A DNA stretch of 64,000 nucleotides from Ampullaceana balthica. Its lineage: Eukaryota; Mollusca; Gastropoda; Lymnaeidae. Location of the stretch: the NCBI GenBank assembly GCA_944989445.1, contig CALYLW010000039.1, forward strand, positions 1,795,001-1,859,000. Direction: 5' to 3'. The position numbers and the translations under genes were made by a program. Of this stretch, positions 23,321-36,134 are shown piece by piece (positions within the stretch are counted from its first letter, which is position 1; each line of letters begins with the position of its first letter). Below the pieces are notes generated by a model, which made no database searches, was not told where the DNA came from, and worked only from the letters and a program-made list of their open reading frames with translations.

Positions 23321-24085
23321 TTAGACGGCTCCCGGTGAAGTAGACCACAATGAGGCGGCTCCCGGTGAAGTAGACCACAATGAGGCGGCTCCCGGTGAAG
23401 TAGACCTCAATGAGGCGGCTCCCGGTGAAGTAGACAACAATGAGGCGGCTCCCGGTGAAGTAGACCACAATGAGGCGGCTCCTGGAGAAGTAGACCACAA
23501 TGAGGCGGCCCCCGGTGAAGTAGACCACAATAAGGCGGCTCCCGGTGAAGTAGAACACAATGAGGCGGCTCCCGGTGAAGTAGACCACAATGAGGCGGCT
23601 CCCGGTGAAGTAGACCACAATGAGGCGGCTCCCGGTGAAGTAGACCACAATGAGGCGGCTCCCGGTGAAGTAGACCACAATGAGGCGGCTCCTGGAGAAG
23701 TAGACCACAATGAGGCGGCCCCCGGTGAAGTAGACCACAATAAGGCGGCTCCCGGTGAAGTAGACCACAATGAGGCGGCTCCCGGTGAAGTAGACCACAA
23801 TGAGGCGTCTCCCGGTGAAGTAGACCACAATGAGGCGGCTCCCGGTGAAGTAGACCACAATGAGGCGGCTCCCGGTGAAGTAGACCACAATGAGGCGGCT
23901 CCCGGTGAAGTAGACCACAATGAGGCGGCTCCCGGTGAAGTAGACCACAATGAGGCGGCTCCTGGGGAAGTAGACCACAATGAGGCGGCTCCCGGTGAAG
24001 TAAACCTCAATGAGGCGGCTCCCGGTGAAGTAGACCTCAATGAGGCGGCTCCCGGTGAAGTAGACCACAATGAGGCGGATCCCGG
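23321..24085. repeat. 30-bp minisatellite, about 25 copies without indels
   Basis: The unit begins GGCTCCCGGTGAAGTAGACC and ends ACAATGAGGC. Every unit is exactly 30 bp. A three-unit variant block (CCTGGAGAAG, then GGCCCCCGG, then AATAAGGC) recurs 210 bp (7 units) later, at about 23478 and 23688. It is GC-rich compared with its surroundings. Confidence 0.95.
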
Positions 24086-24288
24086 TTTGTCCCTCTTATG
24101 CCACCATCTTCCGCACACACATTTTCTAGAACACTTTTCTGACGCGATGTTTACTTAAGCTCAAGGGCTGTGTGTGGATGAGATTTACTGCGTTATGCGG
24201 GGGAAGGGGGGAGGAGTAGGTTTTCATAAAATGAATTTTTTTCCACTGCACATCAATCTATGTAATATAATATGTTATATTATTCACA

Positions 24289-24582
24289 GGAACAAGCACA
24301 AGACGAGTGCAAATAAGCATGACGAATGACCCTCGCTAGAGTCGGCCAATCACAATATATTTTTGGCAAGCTATGTTGGTGCAGGGTGGGGGGGGGGCAG
24401 GTAGCTAACCGCATGCACATATTTCGAGACCAACAATGCGTCGACGGTCCCCCTTACATTCACTCGCTTTGTTCTGATTTCTTCATGCTGTTGTTTGTGT
24501 CCGTTCTTTTCCCATTCCTTTGCACTATCTATGAGCAAGTCTGCGGCGTATGCTACCCCGCGGGTCGTATCTAGCATTTCTT
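24289..24582 (-). repeat. SINE-like interspersed repeat, inverted copy of 15.3-kb family
   Basis: Read on the minus strand it starts GATACGACCCGCGGGGTAGC and ends near GCACTCGTCTTGTGC, with landmarks ACGCATTGTTGGTCTCGA and TAGCGAGGGTCATTCGTCAT shared with 15320-15840. The tRNA-like insert is absent. Confidence 0.6.
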
Positions 24583-25110
24583 ATGTCGATCTAAAAGGCG
24601 AAAACTGATAAGCAAACGTTTCTCTTCTTTACCGCTGCTAAGCCAGCGCCTGGACAGTGGTAACAACGATGAGACACGACTTTAACTATCGCACTTCACA
24701 ACATAAGGACATACACATACGTGTATTGGATTTAAAAAAAAATATTTGACTTATGATAGATGTCAGTAGATAATTTTAAACTGTCCAGTTAACGAATGTA
24801 GGTCATTATCTGACCTACTTATTCTCATGTTCATTTGGTCTCGTTATAGGTCGCCAGTAAAAAAAAAGAGGGGGGTGGGAGAAAGAAAAGAAATACATTG
24901 TACCATAAAATGCAAAGAAATCGTAAATAATATTTTAGGTGTTTAAAAAAAATTAAAGTCATAAGTCATTTTTTAAAGATTACAAAGCTAATGGGAGTTT
25001 AGGTTTTTACCACTTACGACCCATCGCTTATCACCGAGGTCAGCTGCGCGTTGTATTAGATGAATGCCGAGGTACCCAACACGAGCAGCAGATGTTGACC
25101 AACACAGAAT

Positions 25111-25226
25111 TCGGAGTTGACTTTTCAGCACTCATCAGACTGATCTATTCGCAGTTGACTTCTCAGCACTCATCAGACTGATCTATTCGGAGTTGACTTC
25201 TCAGCACCCATCAGACTGATCTATTA
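25111..25226. repeat. 38-bp tandem repeat, 3 copies
   Basis: Copies carry CGGAGTTGACTTCTCAGCAC followed by TCATCAGACTGATCTATT. Confidence 0.9.
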
Positions 25227-25804
25227 CAATAATTCGTTGACCTCATCTTTTGCCATAATTTAAAAAAAATTTTTTTATTAACCTTCTAATGAATACATTT
25301 GAATAGCGCCGAGATTTGTTTCGTTTTTTTTGTGAGTGATTATTTTGATGTTGAGGTTTAGCTCTAGTGTTTTTTTTCCTATCCGCCATCTCTGTTGTGT
25401 GGGCAGAGATATCTGACACATCTTTGTATCACTGCTCATGTTGATAATTAAACTCTTGACTACCGGACAGCATTGCGTCCCGCAAACACCTTGGTCAATG
25501 CAAGTCTACCCCCCTGCCCCCGCAGACGACAAGGCAATTTGAGTTTATGAAAACTCGCAACCAAATATGGTTTAAAATTAATGAGATTATATATTTTAAA
25601 TGATATCTTTACAAATCTCTGCCTATGGGAGTGTTACTACTGTTGCTTACTTAAAAAATATTAAAATTGTTTATAAATAAAGAATTGTGATTACAAAGTA
25701 GAGATTGCTGTGTTTTTTTTGTGGTAATTAGAATAGCAAAAATGCTAAATTTACTATACACTTAGAAAATGTACCTATAAAGATGTTCATTTAGGCTAAT
25801 TTTT

Positions 25805-25950
25805 GTTTAGAAAGAGACGTTATTTAATTATTTGTTTAGAATGGGACGTTATTCAAGTATTTGTTTAGAAAGGGACGTTATTTAATTATTTGTTTAGAAT
25901 GGGACGTTATTCAATTATTTGTTTAGAAAGGGACGTTATTTAATTATTTG
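25805..25950. repeat. 29-bp tandem repeat, 5 copies
   Basis: Copies of TTTGTTTAGAAAGGGACGTT plus ATTTAATTA, alternating with an AATGGGACG form. Confidence 0.9.
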
Positions 25951-27030
25951 TTTTTGCCCTCAACTCACAACGACTGGCAATTTCCGCTCATCTCATTAAA
26001 ATCTTCTCTGTCTTCCGAACTCCTTGGGCAATGAGACCTAACGAACACACCCGTCTCTATCATAGCAACAAGGGGTGCAAGTAACATGATTCATATTTCC
26101 AACAACAAAAACAAATGTCCGTTTTGACCCTGGGTCTTTGAGAACCTTTGGCAGGATCTTATTTGTTGTTTTGAGTGTTGTATGCGCGGGAAGTTGTGTG
26201 TGTGTTGGGGGGGTGGGGGGGGGTTAAAATGTCAGTTACTTTTCATTTCAGCGTGCATCTCAGAACGTCGTCATTGGTTTAGTGAAATGAGATGATATCT
26301 GACTGAGAGCGTAGCATATATTGTAATAGTAAGAGTACATCCGATGTCTTAGGACAGAGTCATGTAGTAGAAGAACACTGGAAGCAGTAGAGTGTTGACG
26401 AGGTTGACTTAAAAGCGCTGTCTTGTCACCATAGATTCATCTGGCCCGTCACAGATTCATCTCTTCATTTGGCCCGTCGAAATAAGGTCTTCAATTTTTG
26501 TCACAGTTGGAAGGGAGGTAGCCTTCAGATGAAATATTGTTCAACTTTTGTTTGGAGACACGGCGATAAAGTGTCGACTGTTCAACTTTTGTTGCGTGTG
26601 CGTGTACTTGTATCAGAGATAAGACAGCGTGGCTATAAAGGGTGATAAATTCCTGGCAACCCTTCGGTGGAACATAAAGCTGGCGGTGATAAATATTCCG
26701 TGGGCCGGAGGAAATAGGAAAATTATTGCTTTAGAACCGTGTTCCACATAAGTAAACAACTTTTTAGTACAGTGTTCTCCATATGTAAAAATGTTGTGGT
26801 AGAGCGGTTCCCAAACGGTTATTTGTCTTGAAGTATTCGCGAGAACTTTCAGGGGCTGTTCTTCCACTCCAAGCACGCCACTTCGAAAGAGTTTCAATTT
26901 TAAGACATTAGTTATATCTAAAGAGATCGCTGTAGCAAAATTTTCTAAAAGGGTCTTCGGAAGTAAAACAAAATGTTGGTAACCACTGCTTGAGTACATT
27001 GGCCCCCGACATTACTTCAGCCATGCATCA
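25951..27030. other. Unique sequence, nothing recognised
   Basis: No gene, RNA or repeat recognised. A minus-strand frame at 26613-26999 (128 codons) has no recognisable domain. Confidence 0.4.
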
Positions 27031-27032
27031 TG

Positions 27033-27245
27033 GTTTAAACCAGGGGTCTCCAAACTTTTCTGACGGAGGGCCGCATTAACTGTCAAACAGCAGTTTGGGG
27101 GCCGACTACACACAGTTTTGTGGTAAACCAGAGGTAAAAATAGTATCTTTTTAAAAAAAGATTAAAAGGTCTCCGGAGCCGGATCAGAGGGCCTCGCGGG
27201 CCGTATCTGGCCCGCGGTCGTAGTTTGGTGACCCCTGGTTTAAAC
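27033..27245. mobile_element. hAT MITE with perfect 8-bp target duplication
   Basis: 197-bp element (27041-27237) flanked by GTTTAAAC on both sides. Terminal inverted repeats CAGGGGTCTCCAAACT and CAGGGGTCACCAAACT (the latter reverse complemented), with GGCCGC and GGCCCGCGG text inside. It has no coding capacity. Confidence 0.88.
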
Positions 27246-27699
27246 AAACACGCACACATTCGAAGATAGAAACGGGCCAACGAATGACTTCACCGTGATC
27301 TAGAGAAACTAACAAACTGCTCCGATGTCAGAGGATAGTTTGTAGGTGGAGAGTGGATCTTTATGGAATCTCCTTGAGTATACATGGGACATCGCAACAC
27401 TCCTTCAATGTAAACCCACACTGATACAGATCAAGGTCTGTTAAAATACGTTTCTTCCTGCGGGTGATAACTGTTGTGTTCTAAAAATAAATCAAATCTA
27501 TAAAACAAAAATCCTAACCTACGGAAGTCTACTTGGTAGTCTACGGAAGTCTACTTAATATTGTCTACGGAAGTCTACTTGGTAGTCTACGGAAGTCTCC
27601 AGAGATTTAAAATTAAAACCTGTATTTAAAGAAAGTGAAAATGTTGAGAGCGGATTTTTTAATAAATTACGTTTAAAAAACACGAAATAATAAACAACC

Positions 27700-28125
27700 C
27701 CGTAAAAACAAAGTTTTTGACTATAAATCCCTTATATATGAGACAGAACTTAAAGTTTTGATTATGTTCCAACGCGACAAACAGTTACAGCCTGAAACTG
27801 AGTGAAATCCTGGTATTAAACACGAGATGTGGTCATCGATGGCTGGCATGAAGTCAAGTGACCCGTAAAATGTAAACAATAGCAACCGCTACATATAGTT
27901 TATATAGATAAACTAAAAATGCATTAATTTAATAACTGTACGTTTGATCGATCTGAAATTTTGATACGATGCATTGTTAGGTAACACGAGCCTGTGAGCT
28001 AAATTTCAGCTCGATGGCATCACGCGAAATGGGTCATTTTTTACTTTTGTTTTTCCGCCCTCCCGACCGACCGACCGCGAGCCCAAGATAGAGACGGCGG
28101 TGAATTTAATATAAGGGATTTTAAA
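27700..28125 (+). repeat. Interspersed repeat, family of the 53-kb inverted repeat
   Basis: Shares CCCGTAAAAACAAAGTTTTT, CCCTTATATATGAGACA, GATCGATCTGAAATTTTGAT and TTAATATAAGGGATTTTAAA with copies at 53046-54083 and 63046-63420. Probably a non-autonomous DNA element; the left terminus is not clear here. Confidence 0.65.
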
Positions 28126-28549
28126 ATAACTTATTTCCTTATACAGTTATTGGACTTAATTGAACAACGATGTCGAAATGTTCATAAATACGAAACAAAT
28201 AGACATACATGAGCACAGATTGATTTGTGTAAAATTCACATTTTTAAGCATTCATTTTAAATCATTTAACTTTGAGAATAAATAATCGATTTTTATAATA
28301 CACATTAAAAAAATAATAATGAAAGCAAAACATAATGATTATGCCTTCTAAATTACCTTACATTAAACTTAACCCAAGAAATTAACTTCCCAGCCTTTTG
28401 TATCGTCAATGACTTAAATATAATTTATAGAAACCTATTCAGTTAAAATTGGCTGGGATTCTGTATGTCCATTTATTTAATTAACGCTGAAATCTTTCTT
28501 ACCAACATTAGATCAGGGCCCGCTTTAGGCATAGGCAAACTAGGAAGCC

Positions 28550-31078
28550 GCCTAGGGCAGGGGTTCCTAACCAGTGGTGCATGAGCAGGTTCCAGGGGGT
28601 GCATAAACGAATCCGAGAAAGAAAAAGAGGAAGAAAAAAAAGAAAAAGGAAAAAAGAGAAAAAGAAAAAGAAAAAAAAAGAAAGAAAAACTGATAATCTG
28701 AAAATGTAAACCATAAGCAAGGCATGCGGCCTTCAAGGGCGCCCATATACAACCTTTTTTTTACTCGTTCGCGCATCGTTCTGCGCATGTCGAAAATTTA
28801 CGGAAAATCTTTCGCAAAATGAATGGTTCGCTCTACGTGTTCCTCGGAATTTCGTGTTTTACGTCACAGTTTTCTAAAAGTAATCTTTATTTTGTCATCA
28901 AATACGTCAGATATATCTCTTCCGGTGACCCTCTAACTGTTTTGAGCGGATGTAAACGTTGGGATTTTTTCCCCTTCACTTTTATTGCTCTGTACGCTGC
29001 AAAGGTCTTAAAACGTTAATTTTAAGCCATTATTTGTCATTGAAACCTAAAATCTTGAGTTGAGCATCCAATTCCCGTCATTAAAAACATCAACTTCGTC
29101 AGTTAAAAATTTGCCTGTGACTGGTACGACTTTCCGATTGTCATCACCCCCTCAAAATCGTTAATAAATAATAAGAGAGAGAGAGAGAAAGCTGGAAAAC
29201 AAAAGCCTCAGTGCTTCCACTGTCGAAAAATCCTGTGCAATGACAACATGAAGCCTGTTAGACTACGAGAACACTTGGAGAAAGTCCATCCATCCAATTC
29301 CAAGGACAGTGTTGAGGTTTTCAAGCAGAAGAGAGCTCGCTTCTTGACCTCAGGTACCTTGCCCAAGCTTGGATTTTCTTTGTCAAGAAATCTGCACTGG
29401 AGGCATCATTCAAGGTTGCATATCTTATTGCAAAGAACAAGAAGCCCCACACCATTGGAGAAACCTTTGGTGAAGCCTTGTGCTCTGGAGATGGTGGAAC
29501 TGATGTGTGGTCACCAGCAGAGGAAGCAGGTTGAGAAAGTTCCTTTGTCCAATGACACTATTCATTCCAGGATTAGTGACATGGCTGCAGACATTCTGAA
29601 TCAAGTCTTGTGCGAGATGAGAAGCAGTCCTTTTCCATTTAGCATGCAGCTGGATGAATCCACTGATGTAGCACAATGCAGTGAGATTCTTGTATTTCTG
29701 AGATATGTTCTCAGTCGATTGCTGAAGGAGGAATTTCTCTTTTGTAAGCCACTCCTAGCTACTACCAAAGCTGCTGATGTGCTGCAGCTAGTCAGGGCAT
29801 TCTTCATTGAAAACCAGTTTGACTGGACTTTAAGAATTTCTTCAATTTGCACAGATGGTGCTCCCTCCATGCTCGGTAATAAGTCATGATTTTCAGCACT
29901 GGTAAAGAAAGAAGTCCCAGATTTTGTCACTACACACTGTATCCTTCATCGTCAGGCACTGGCATGCAAAACTCTACCTCCAACCTTGAAGTCAGTTCTT
30001 TCTACTTCAGTCCAAGTTGTAAATGTTATCCGCTCACATGCCTTGAACCACTGCCTCTTCAAGTTGTTCTGTCAGGAGGTGAGCTATGAGAATGAAGTTC
30101 TACTCTACCACACTGAGGTGCGCTGGTTGTCCAGGGGACGGATACGTTCTCGGTTAGTAGAACTGAGAGTGGAGCTTGCCATTTTCTTGCAAGAAAAAGA
30201 GAGTGACCTTGCTGACAAGTTTGACTGTCCAAATTTCATTCATTACTTGGCATACCTGGCTGACATCTTCACCATCTTGAATGAGTTGAACACATCTCTC
30301 CAAGGACCTGCTATGACTGTAATGGATGCTACTGAGATATTGAAAGCCTTTCTTAACAAAGTGCCACTATTCCAACGACGTTTAGAAAAGTCCAACTTGG
30401 CCAACTTTCCACTCTTGGATGAAGTTGTAATATCTGGTGCATAAGGAAGAACTGAGTGATCACTGCCTGACAACATCAAAGGGGACATTTCAGAGCACCT
30501 TTCAACATTGCAAAAGTCCTTTGATGGGTATTTCTGTCAAGACATTGCTAGGAAAGATCTTTGGATTCGCAATCGTTTTCTCTGTGACTTGGACAACATT
30601 GATGACAGTGACTTTGCTAAAGATGACCTGATTGATTTGAGAACCAGAGAAGTACTGAGGAGTGCCTTCAGTTGCAATACCTTGATTGGATTTTGGTGCG
30701 CCCAGCTAGATTCCTACCCACAACTAGCCAAGAGGGCAGTATTGACTCTCCTTCCATTTGCCACAACCTATCTCTTTGAAGCAGGATTCTCCACACCTTT
30801 GACGATTAAAACCAATGAAAGGAATAAGTTGAATGCAGAGGATGACATGAGAGTTGCTTTGTCCAAAACAGTCCCCAAATTTAAATCGCTGATTGATCAT
30901 AAGAAGCAGCAGATATCTCACTAAATTCCCTGTTGCCTATTGTCAAAACTGTTGTGTTCCTAAAATTAACATAGATTATTGTGCATTTTCTGCAAGTTTC
31001 ACAAGGGGTTGCTTGAACTTTTTTGGCCATCTGAAGGGGTGCATGGGCCCTAAAAGGTTAGGAACCACTGCCCTAGGG
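28550..31078 (+). mobile_element. hAT transposon with ZBED-type transposase pseudogene
   Basis: The element runs 28558-31070 with ends CAGGGGTTCCTAACC and, inverted, CAGTGGTTCCTAACC. The flanking 8-mers GCCTAGGG and CCCTAGGG match at 7 of 8 positions. A purine-rich A/G tract lies at 28612-28690. It contains the transposase remnant at 29190-30924 and is itself inserted in a smaller MITE. Confidence 0.88.
29190..30924 (+). pseudogene. ZBED/SCAND3-like hAT transposase, lightly broken
   Basis: Cut-and-paste transposase remnant. A BED-type finger is readable at about 29205-29295 (PQCFHCRKIL ... LREHLEKVHP; C-x2-C and H-x4-H). The core contains MQLDESTDVAQCSEILVFLR and SSICTDGAPSMLGNKS, then VTTHCILHRQALACKTLPP, and the C-terminal dimerisation part contains LTLLPFATTYLFEAGFSTPL. 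Most of it stays in one frame and is broken only by in-frame stops at 29887 (TGA), 30442 (TAA) and 30457 (TGA). Between about 29370 and 29470 the family-like text lies in another frame, which implies two compensating indels. The small number of lesions suggests a fairly recent death. It is not a host gene, although ZBED genes of this kind have been domesticated elsewhere. Confidence 0.85.
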
Positions 31079-31111
31079 CCTCCAATTCCCTTAGGCCGGC
31101 CCTGATTAGAT

Positions 31112-31960
31112 GGTCCTTTTCTAGCTATACTTCTCGGCAGACGACCGTGAAAGAATTTTCTTGCGAGCTCCGCCATCAAAAGACGTGACTAACCCTTCAG
31201 TACAGATTTAAAGTAACTTATGCTTATCTATTCCAAAATTTATTAATTTCTTTAGTTTATGAAACAACTTAATAATTTCGTGAATTGAATTTAATCTACG
31301 AATTTCTGGACTTAATGTAAAACTTTCTTGATAAAACTATCTTTTTATTTAAGCGTGGATAATACAAGAGATTTAAACTGTAAACAAATAGTTCATTAAC
31401 TGAATTTAACCGCATTGATCTTGAGGCTAAACATTGAGCTTAACAACATCACTCCAAACATTTGAAGAATAATTTAATTCAAGTTAAAATTAGTATTTGA
31501 GAACCCCTGAGATGTTAATGACATTCTGCAAAGCTCCAACGTTACGAAACAAGAATGAATGATTTTCAAAATTTCAAATGCGACCTTGACCTTGTCATAA
31601 ATATTCGCTTTTCCAGAGAGTTATAAAAAAAAGAAGGAAAAAAATGAATAGGGAAATGTAAAACTGATTTAATTCTAGAGAAGTTTATGGGGCTCTGGGG
31701 ACTCTCAACACTGGATGTGTTTAAAAACCTCTCACAATAATAATTAGAGGGGGGAGGAGAGGGCTAATAGATTATATCAATGTTTGTAAGAACACATTTT
31801 ATGAAATTTATAACAAGGGAGGTTAGTCTTTGATGACATCATCGTCGTCGATTGACTGAAGGCCGAATAATACCGTCGGGTTGTCAGATTGAGGTTATTT
31901 CTTTTGGAGGCGGGTTGTTAGACAGAATGTAGGCTGTACACAATAATTTATAATCAAACT
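31112..31960. other. Unique sequence, nothing recognised
   Basis: AT-rich, with no supported gene or repeat. Confidence 0.4.
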
Positions 31961-31965
31961 AGCGA

Positions 31966-32235
31966 TTACCCGTCAAAAATGACAGGAGCTTTCAAAATAA
32001 ATACACATCAGATTAAAAAAATAACGTAAGACAGAACTTTCATTTATTTTTTATTTGATTAATTTATTATCATATTGAACAATTTTATGCGGAACATTCG
32101 AAAAGTGTTATTTTTGGTGCAGCACTATAAAACAAAATCGATCGCAGCGCCACCTAACAGCAATTCAAATTTCGCAGGGCCATCTAGTTTCATCCCATAC
32201 ATACAGACAACGGGAATTATGTCTATTGATATTTA
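31966..32235 (+). repeat. Interspersed repeat, inverted relative to 182-475
   Basis: Shares CAGATTAAAAAAATAACG, GTGTTATTTTTGGTGCAG and ACAACGGGAATTATG with the reverse complement of the copy near the window start. A weaker match covers 34378-34425. Confidence 0.6.
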
Positions 32236-33033
32236 AGGTGATGTGTACCATTTTAAAATCAACATTGTTGCACACGCTCGCGAGCGAAACACTTGTTTTT
32301 AGAGGGAATTTGAAATAGATAAGCGTAGGACGCAATAATCTTCTGTATAGAAGGAGCGTCTGTAACAGATACGATAAAGATAACTGTTTGAGATCCGCTA
32401 ATAAATGTCGTTCACTTGTTAGCTCCCCCTTTGAGCAAACACGAGCCAGAGGGAGACTACTAGCGAGTTACCAATGAAAAGGGGTAAATGATTCGATGTT
32501 AAATAGATCTTCTTTGAATGAGAACTGAAGAAAAAGAAAAATCCGGTGTATAAATCTCTGAATAAATAAAATGAAGCCCGGGCGGTGGGGCGTGCTATGG
32601 CGCCCTAAGGGGAGGGGGGATATGATTGAATATATTTACAGAGCTGTTTTTAAAAAAAAATAACATTTTGAATGAAGTTATCATGTTAGCCGCAGTGCCC
32701 GTGTGGACAGGGGCTCACGGTTATAAAATATGGTTTTGTTTCGTTTGTAAGTTGACTTTTTAATGCAGACGTGTATGCTTTATGGCTGAGGGCTGTTAAC
32801 CCCACCCACTCCCACTCAGACACTCTCACATACACGCTCACGCGAACACTAATCGTGTTTGCTGTTCATAATATTTTGGCCCATTTTTTATTATAATTTT
32901 AAAGAAGTTTTAAAAATCCAGATCAAGATATGTACCGAAATTTTAATTTTTGGAATGAAAAGTTGTTTTTTTTGGTTTTTTTTTAAATTTAAAGTGAATT
33001 GACTGAAAACATTTCTCTTTTTGTAGAGCGATG

Positions 33034-33271
33034 TATAAATAGTGATCTATTTGTCTGGTCGTCCATTTACATTAAAATATACAACAAATTTTGTGGAGAA
33101 AAAACATATTAAGTGTGTAGTCCATAGAGTGGTACATGTGAATAGGGTGAGTGGCGGGTTGGGGTAGGTGTGTGAAAGAGATTCAGTAAAAGTACACGCG
33201 AGGCAACCTTGAGCACATTACATTAGTGCAGAGAGTGTTGGTCATACGTAGATCATATAGCGAGAAATTCA
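33034..33271 (+). promoter_or_regulatory. Possible TATA promoter and 5' non-coding exon
   Basis: TATAAATAG at 33034-33042 is followed about 230 bp later by a strong donor, TTCAG/GTAAGG, at 33272. There is no coding frame of note between them. It could be a distal first exon of the Rh gene 17 kb downstream, but TATA-like text is common in AT-rich DNA. Confidence 0.2.
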
Positions 33272-33612
33272 GGTAAGGGCTTGGGGACATTCTGTCTTGG
33301 AGATTTCTGCCGGCTTCGTCAACACTGGAGACTTCTCTGAGGTAGGAAAGAACATTTTATTTCTTATATTTTGGAGTCTCTGTGGTGATGATCAGATAAT
33401 AAACTGGCCGATTAAAGTGAGACTTTAATTAATCGGGAATTAGAATACACCATGACGATTGTATAACGTTGGATGAAACCATACGAAATGAATTGCATGA
33501 TATTCAATGCCACATAATGTTGGCATAAAAACAAAAGCGAAAAGATGTAGGGGGGGGGGCTGTTATTTCGATGACCCGGACATCTCGTGCGTTAACGTAT
33601 ATATATATATAT

Positions 33613-34105
33613 TAGGGCTGTTCACGATTAATTTTAATTTAATCGTTAACTTTTGAAAAAATTATTGATTAATTAATCGTTAATTTCGATTAAAGCCAAA
33701 ATTTAAAACGTATGATGTCATAAGTAACACTTATTAAACGTTCTTGTTGAAAATCTAAATAACCCTGGAATTTCTCCTTTATATGTCATATTTTAACCAA
33801 CTACGCAAAAAGACTAGTGTGTTTTTTCGTTTGGTTTGATAAGTAGGCGAAGTGTTAGAACCATGGTAGGCAAACTTTATCAACATTTTGAACATGCCCG
33901 CCAGTCAATAGTTTAAAACCAAAATGTTCATGTAATCTTCAGGAAATGTAATATTTATCGGCCGCTGTTTTAAAAATTTTGTTTTTACTTTTTGACTTCC
34001 AATAATTTGTAAGTAATTGGTCGATTAATTGTTAAAAAATAATTTATTCGATAAAACTTTTTAACGATTAAATCGAGAAATTAATCGTTAATTTCTGCAG
34101 CCCTA
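33613..34105. mobile_element. TAGGGCTG-type MITE
   Basis: About 493 bp with ends TAGGGCTGTTCACGATTAA and CTGCAGCCCTA. It is full of ATTAATCGTTAATTTCGATT text near both termini. It is inserted in a TATATA tract, so the target duplication cannot be told. Confidence 0.75.
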
Positions 34106-34139
34106 GTAAATATATATATATACATATCAAAATATATAA

Positions 34140-34620
34140 AGCTCAGTTGGTGTTTGTATGTTTGTATGTTTGTCTGTTTCACTTTTCGACTGTTAGTTCG
34201 GCAAGCACGGAAAAACCATATGACGGACGGGGACCAAATTTGGCAGGACGATTCCTTTTAACCTGCAGATGGTTTTAGTATAGTTTTTGTAATTGTCCCT
34301 TTTGTCTGAAAGCCGTAAATTAAAACAATCAGAAAATATAGAGACAAAGAGAGAAAAATTAAATTTCATTTCCATTTAACAACTTTATGCGGACGTTCAA
34401 AAGGAGTTACTTTTGGTGCAGTCATTTTTTCAAAAAAAAATTTTGAGCGGTGCGCTTTCAAAAAATCTTTTATTGTCTAATTACGGTGCGCACATTTTCG
34501 CAGGGCAACTCAGAACGTTTGTGTTAGTTGATCAAATTTTATATCTCATATTTAATCCCACAATCGATCTCAATAAATATCAATAAAACTTAGAGTTCTG
34601 AGTCCCCCCTTGTGTCTACT
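34140..34620. repeat. Interspersed repeat of unknown class
   Basis: Contains the GTTTGTATGTTTGTCTGTTT head and a segment, AACTTTATGCGGACGTTC plus TACTTTTGGTGCAG, that resembles 32083-32130. No inverted termini seen. Confidence 0.45.
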
Positions 34621-34961
34621 TAGTTTGTGACAAAAAATATGTTCTGCTTTTTCTTGAGAGATTCTACATTCCTCATCTTTTTAAAAAAGTTTTTTTGTTC
34701 ATTTTATTGGTGCAGTATTTCTTCCAAGACTTTATTTTGGGTTATGCGCGTTGGGATTTTTAGTCAAAAGCTCTGTTTTTACGAGTTATTTATTTTAACT
34801 ATAATGAATAGTATTTTTGACGTGATGCACATGTATGTCGGTCGAGACGGCTGTTGAAGGGGAGTTACAACATGCCACCGAACGGTGGCGAAACGTCCTT
34901 GGACGGGCTTTGTTGCTCGTTTTATTATAACATTTATATTTGGTTTTGCTTTTACATAAGC

Positions 34962-35440
34962 AATATACACTTATACAATATACACTTATACAATATACAC
35001 TATACACTTATACAATTTACACTTATACAATATACACTTATACAATATACACTTATACAATATACACTTATACAATTTACACTTATACAATACACACTTA
35101 TACAATTTACACTTATACAATATACACTTATACAATATACACTTATACAATATACACCTATACAATATACGCTTATACAATATACACTTATACAATATAC
35201 ACTTATACAATATACACTTATACAATATACACTTATACAATATACACTTATATAATTTACACTTATACAATATACACCTATACAATATACACCTATACAA
35301 TATACACTTATACAATATACACTTATACAATATACACTTATACAATATACACTTATACAATATACACTTATACAATATACACTTATACAATATACACTTA
35401 TACAATATACACTTATACAATATACACTTATACAATTTAA
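34962..35440. repeat. 15-bp minisatellite, about 31 copies
   Basis: Tandem ACTTATACAATATAC with ATTTAC, ACACAC and CCTATAC variants. Confidence 0.95.
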
Positions 35441-35930
35441 ACTTTGACTACCGGACTTATTAACAGAGGTAGATTAAACTAAATAAAGTAAACCTGAAAA
35501 CGATTAATTATTTTGTATTGCGAATTGAATATGTTATGTTCATTCCTGTCTGTTTTCTGTACTAATGACAGCCTAATTCCTCAGTCAATTATCACAAAGT
35601 TTCAAAATTCCCACATGAATAGAAGACTTTAATTGTGCTGACATATACCTTACACATTATTTACCAAAAAATTGCACAACTTAATTAAATTAATATACAG
35701 TAATATCACTTTCTCTTACTTTAGTTTAATTAATATAATTTAATCATTGGCTATCGGACTAATGGATAGACCATGAACAAACTTTAAATATATCTCTGTT
35801 TGACATAATATTTTAACTAATAGATAAATCTGATAAATAACTTGGCAAAAAATGTAATAACCAGCAACTAATACTGGGGAAAAGGGTCAGCACACTCCAG
35901 CTACAAAGTGCGGGTATATTTCTTGTATAT
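35441..35930. other. AT-rich sequence, nothing recognised
   Basis: No gene or repeat recognised between the 15-bp array and the following (AT)n tract. Confidence 0.4.

Positions 35931-36134
<204 letters not shown>

Larger units (their letters stand above)
28507..31111. mobile_element. Small hAT-like MITE interrupted by a larger hAT element
   Basis: The outer element (28514-31104) has ends CAGGGCCCGCTTTAGGC and, inverted, CAGGGCCGGCCTAAGGG, flanked by ATTAGAT (28507-28513 and 31105-31111). Without the insertion it would be only about 70 bp. The 28558-31070 element landed inside it. Confidence 0.7.

Noticed and set aside
29248..30924. Domesticated ZBED host gene
   Set aside because: Several in-frame stops plus intact terminal repeats and target duplications mark it as a dead transposon copy.
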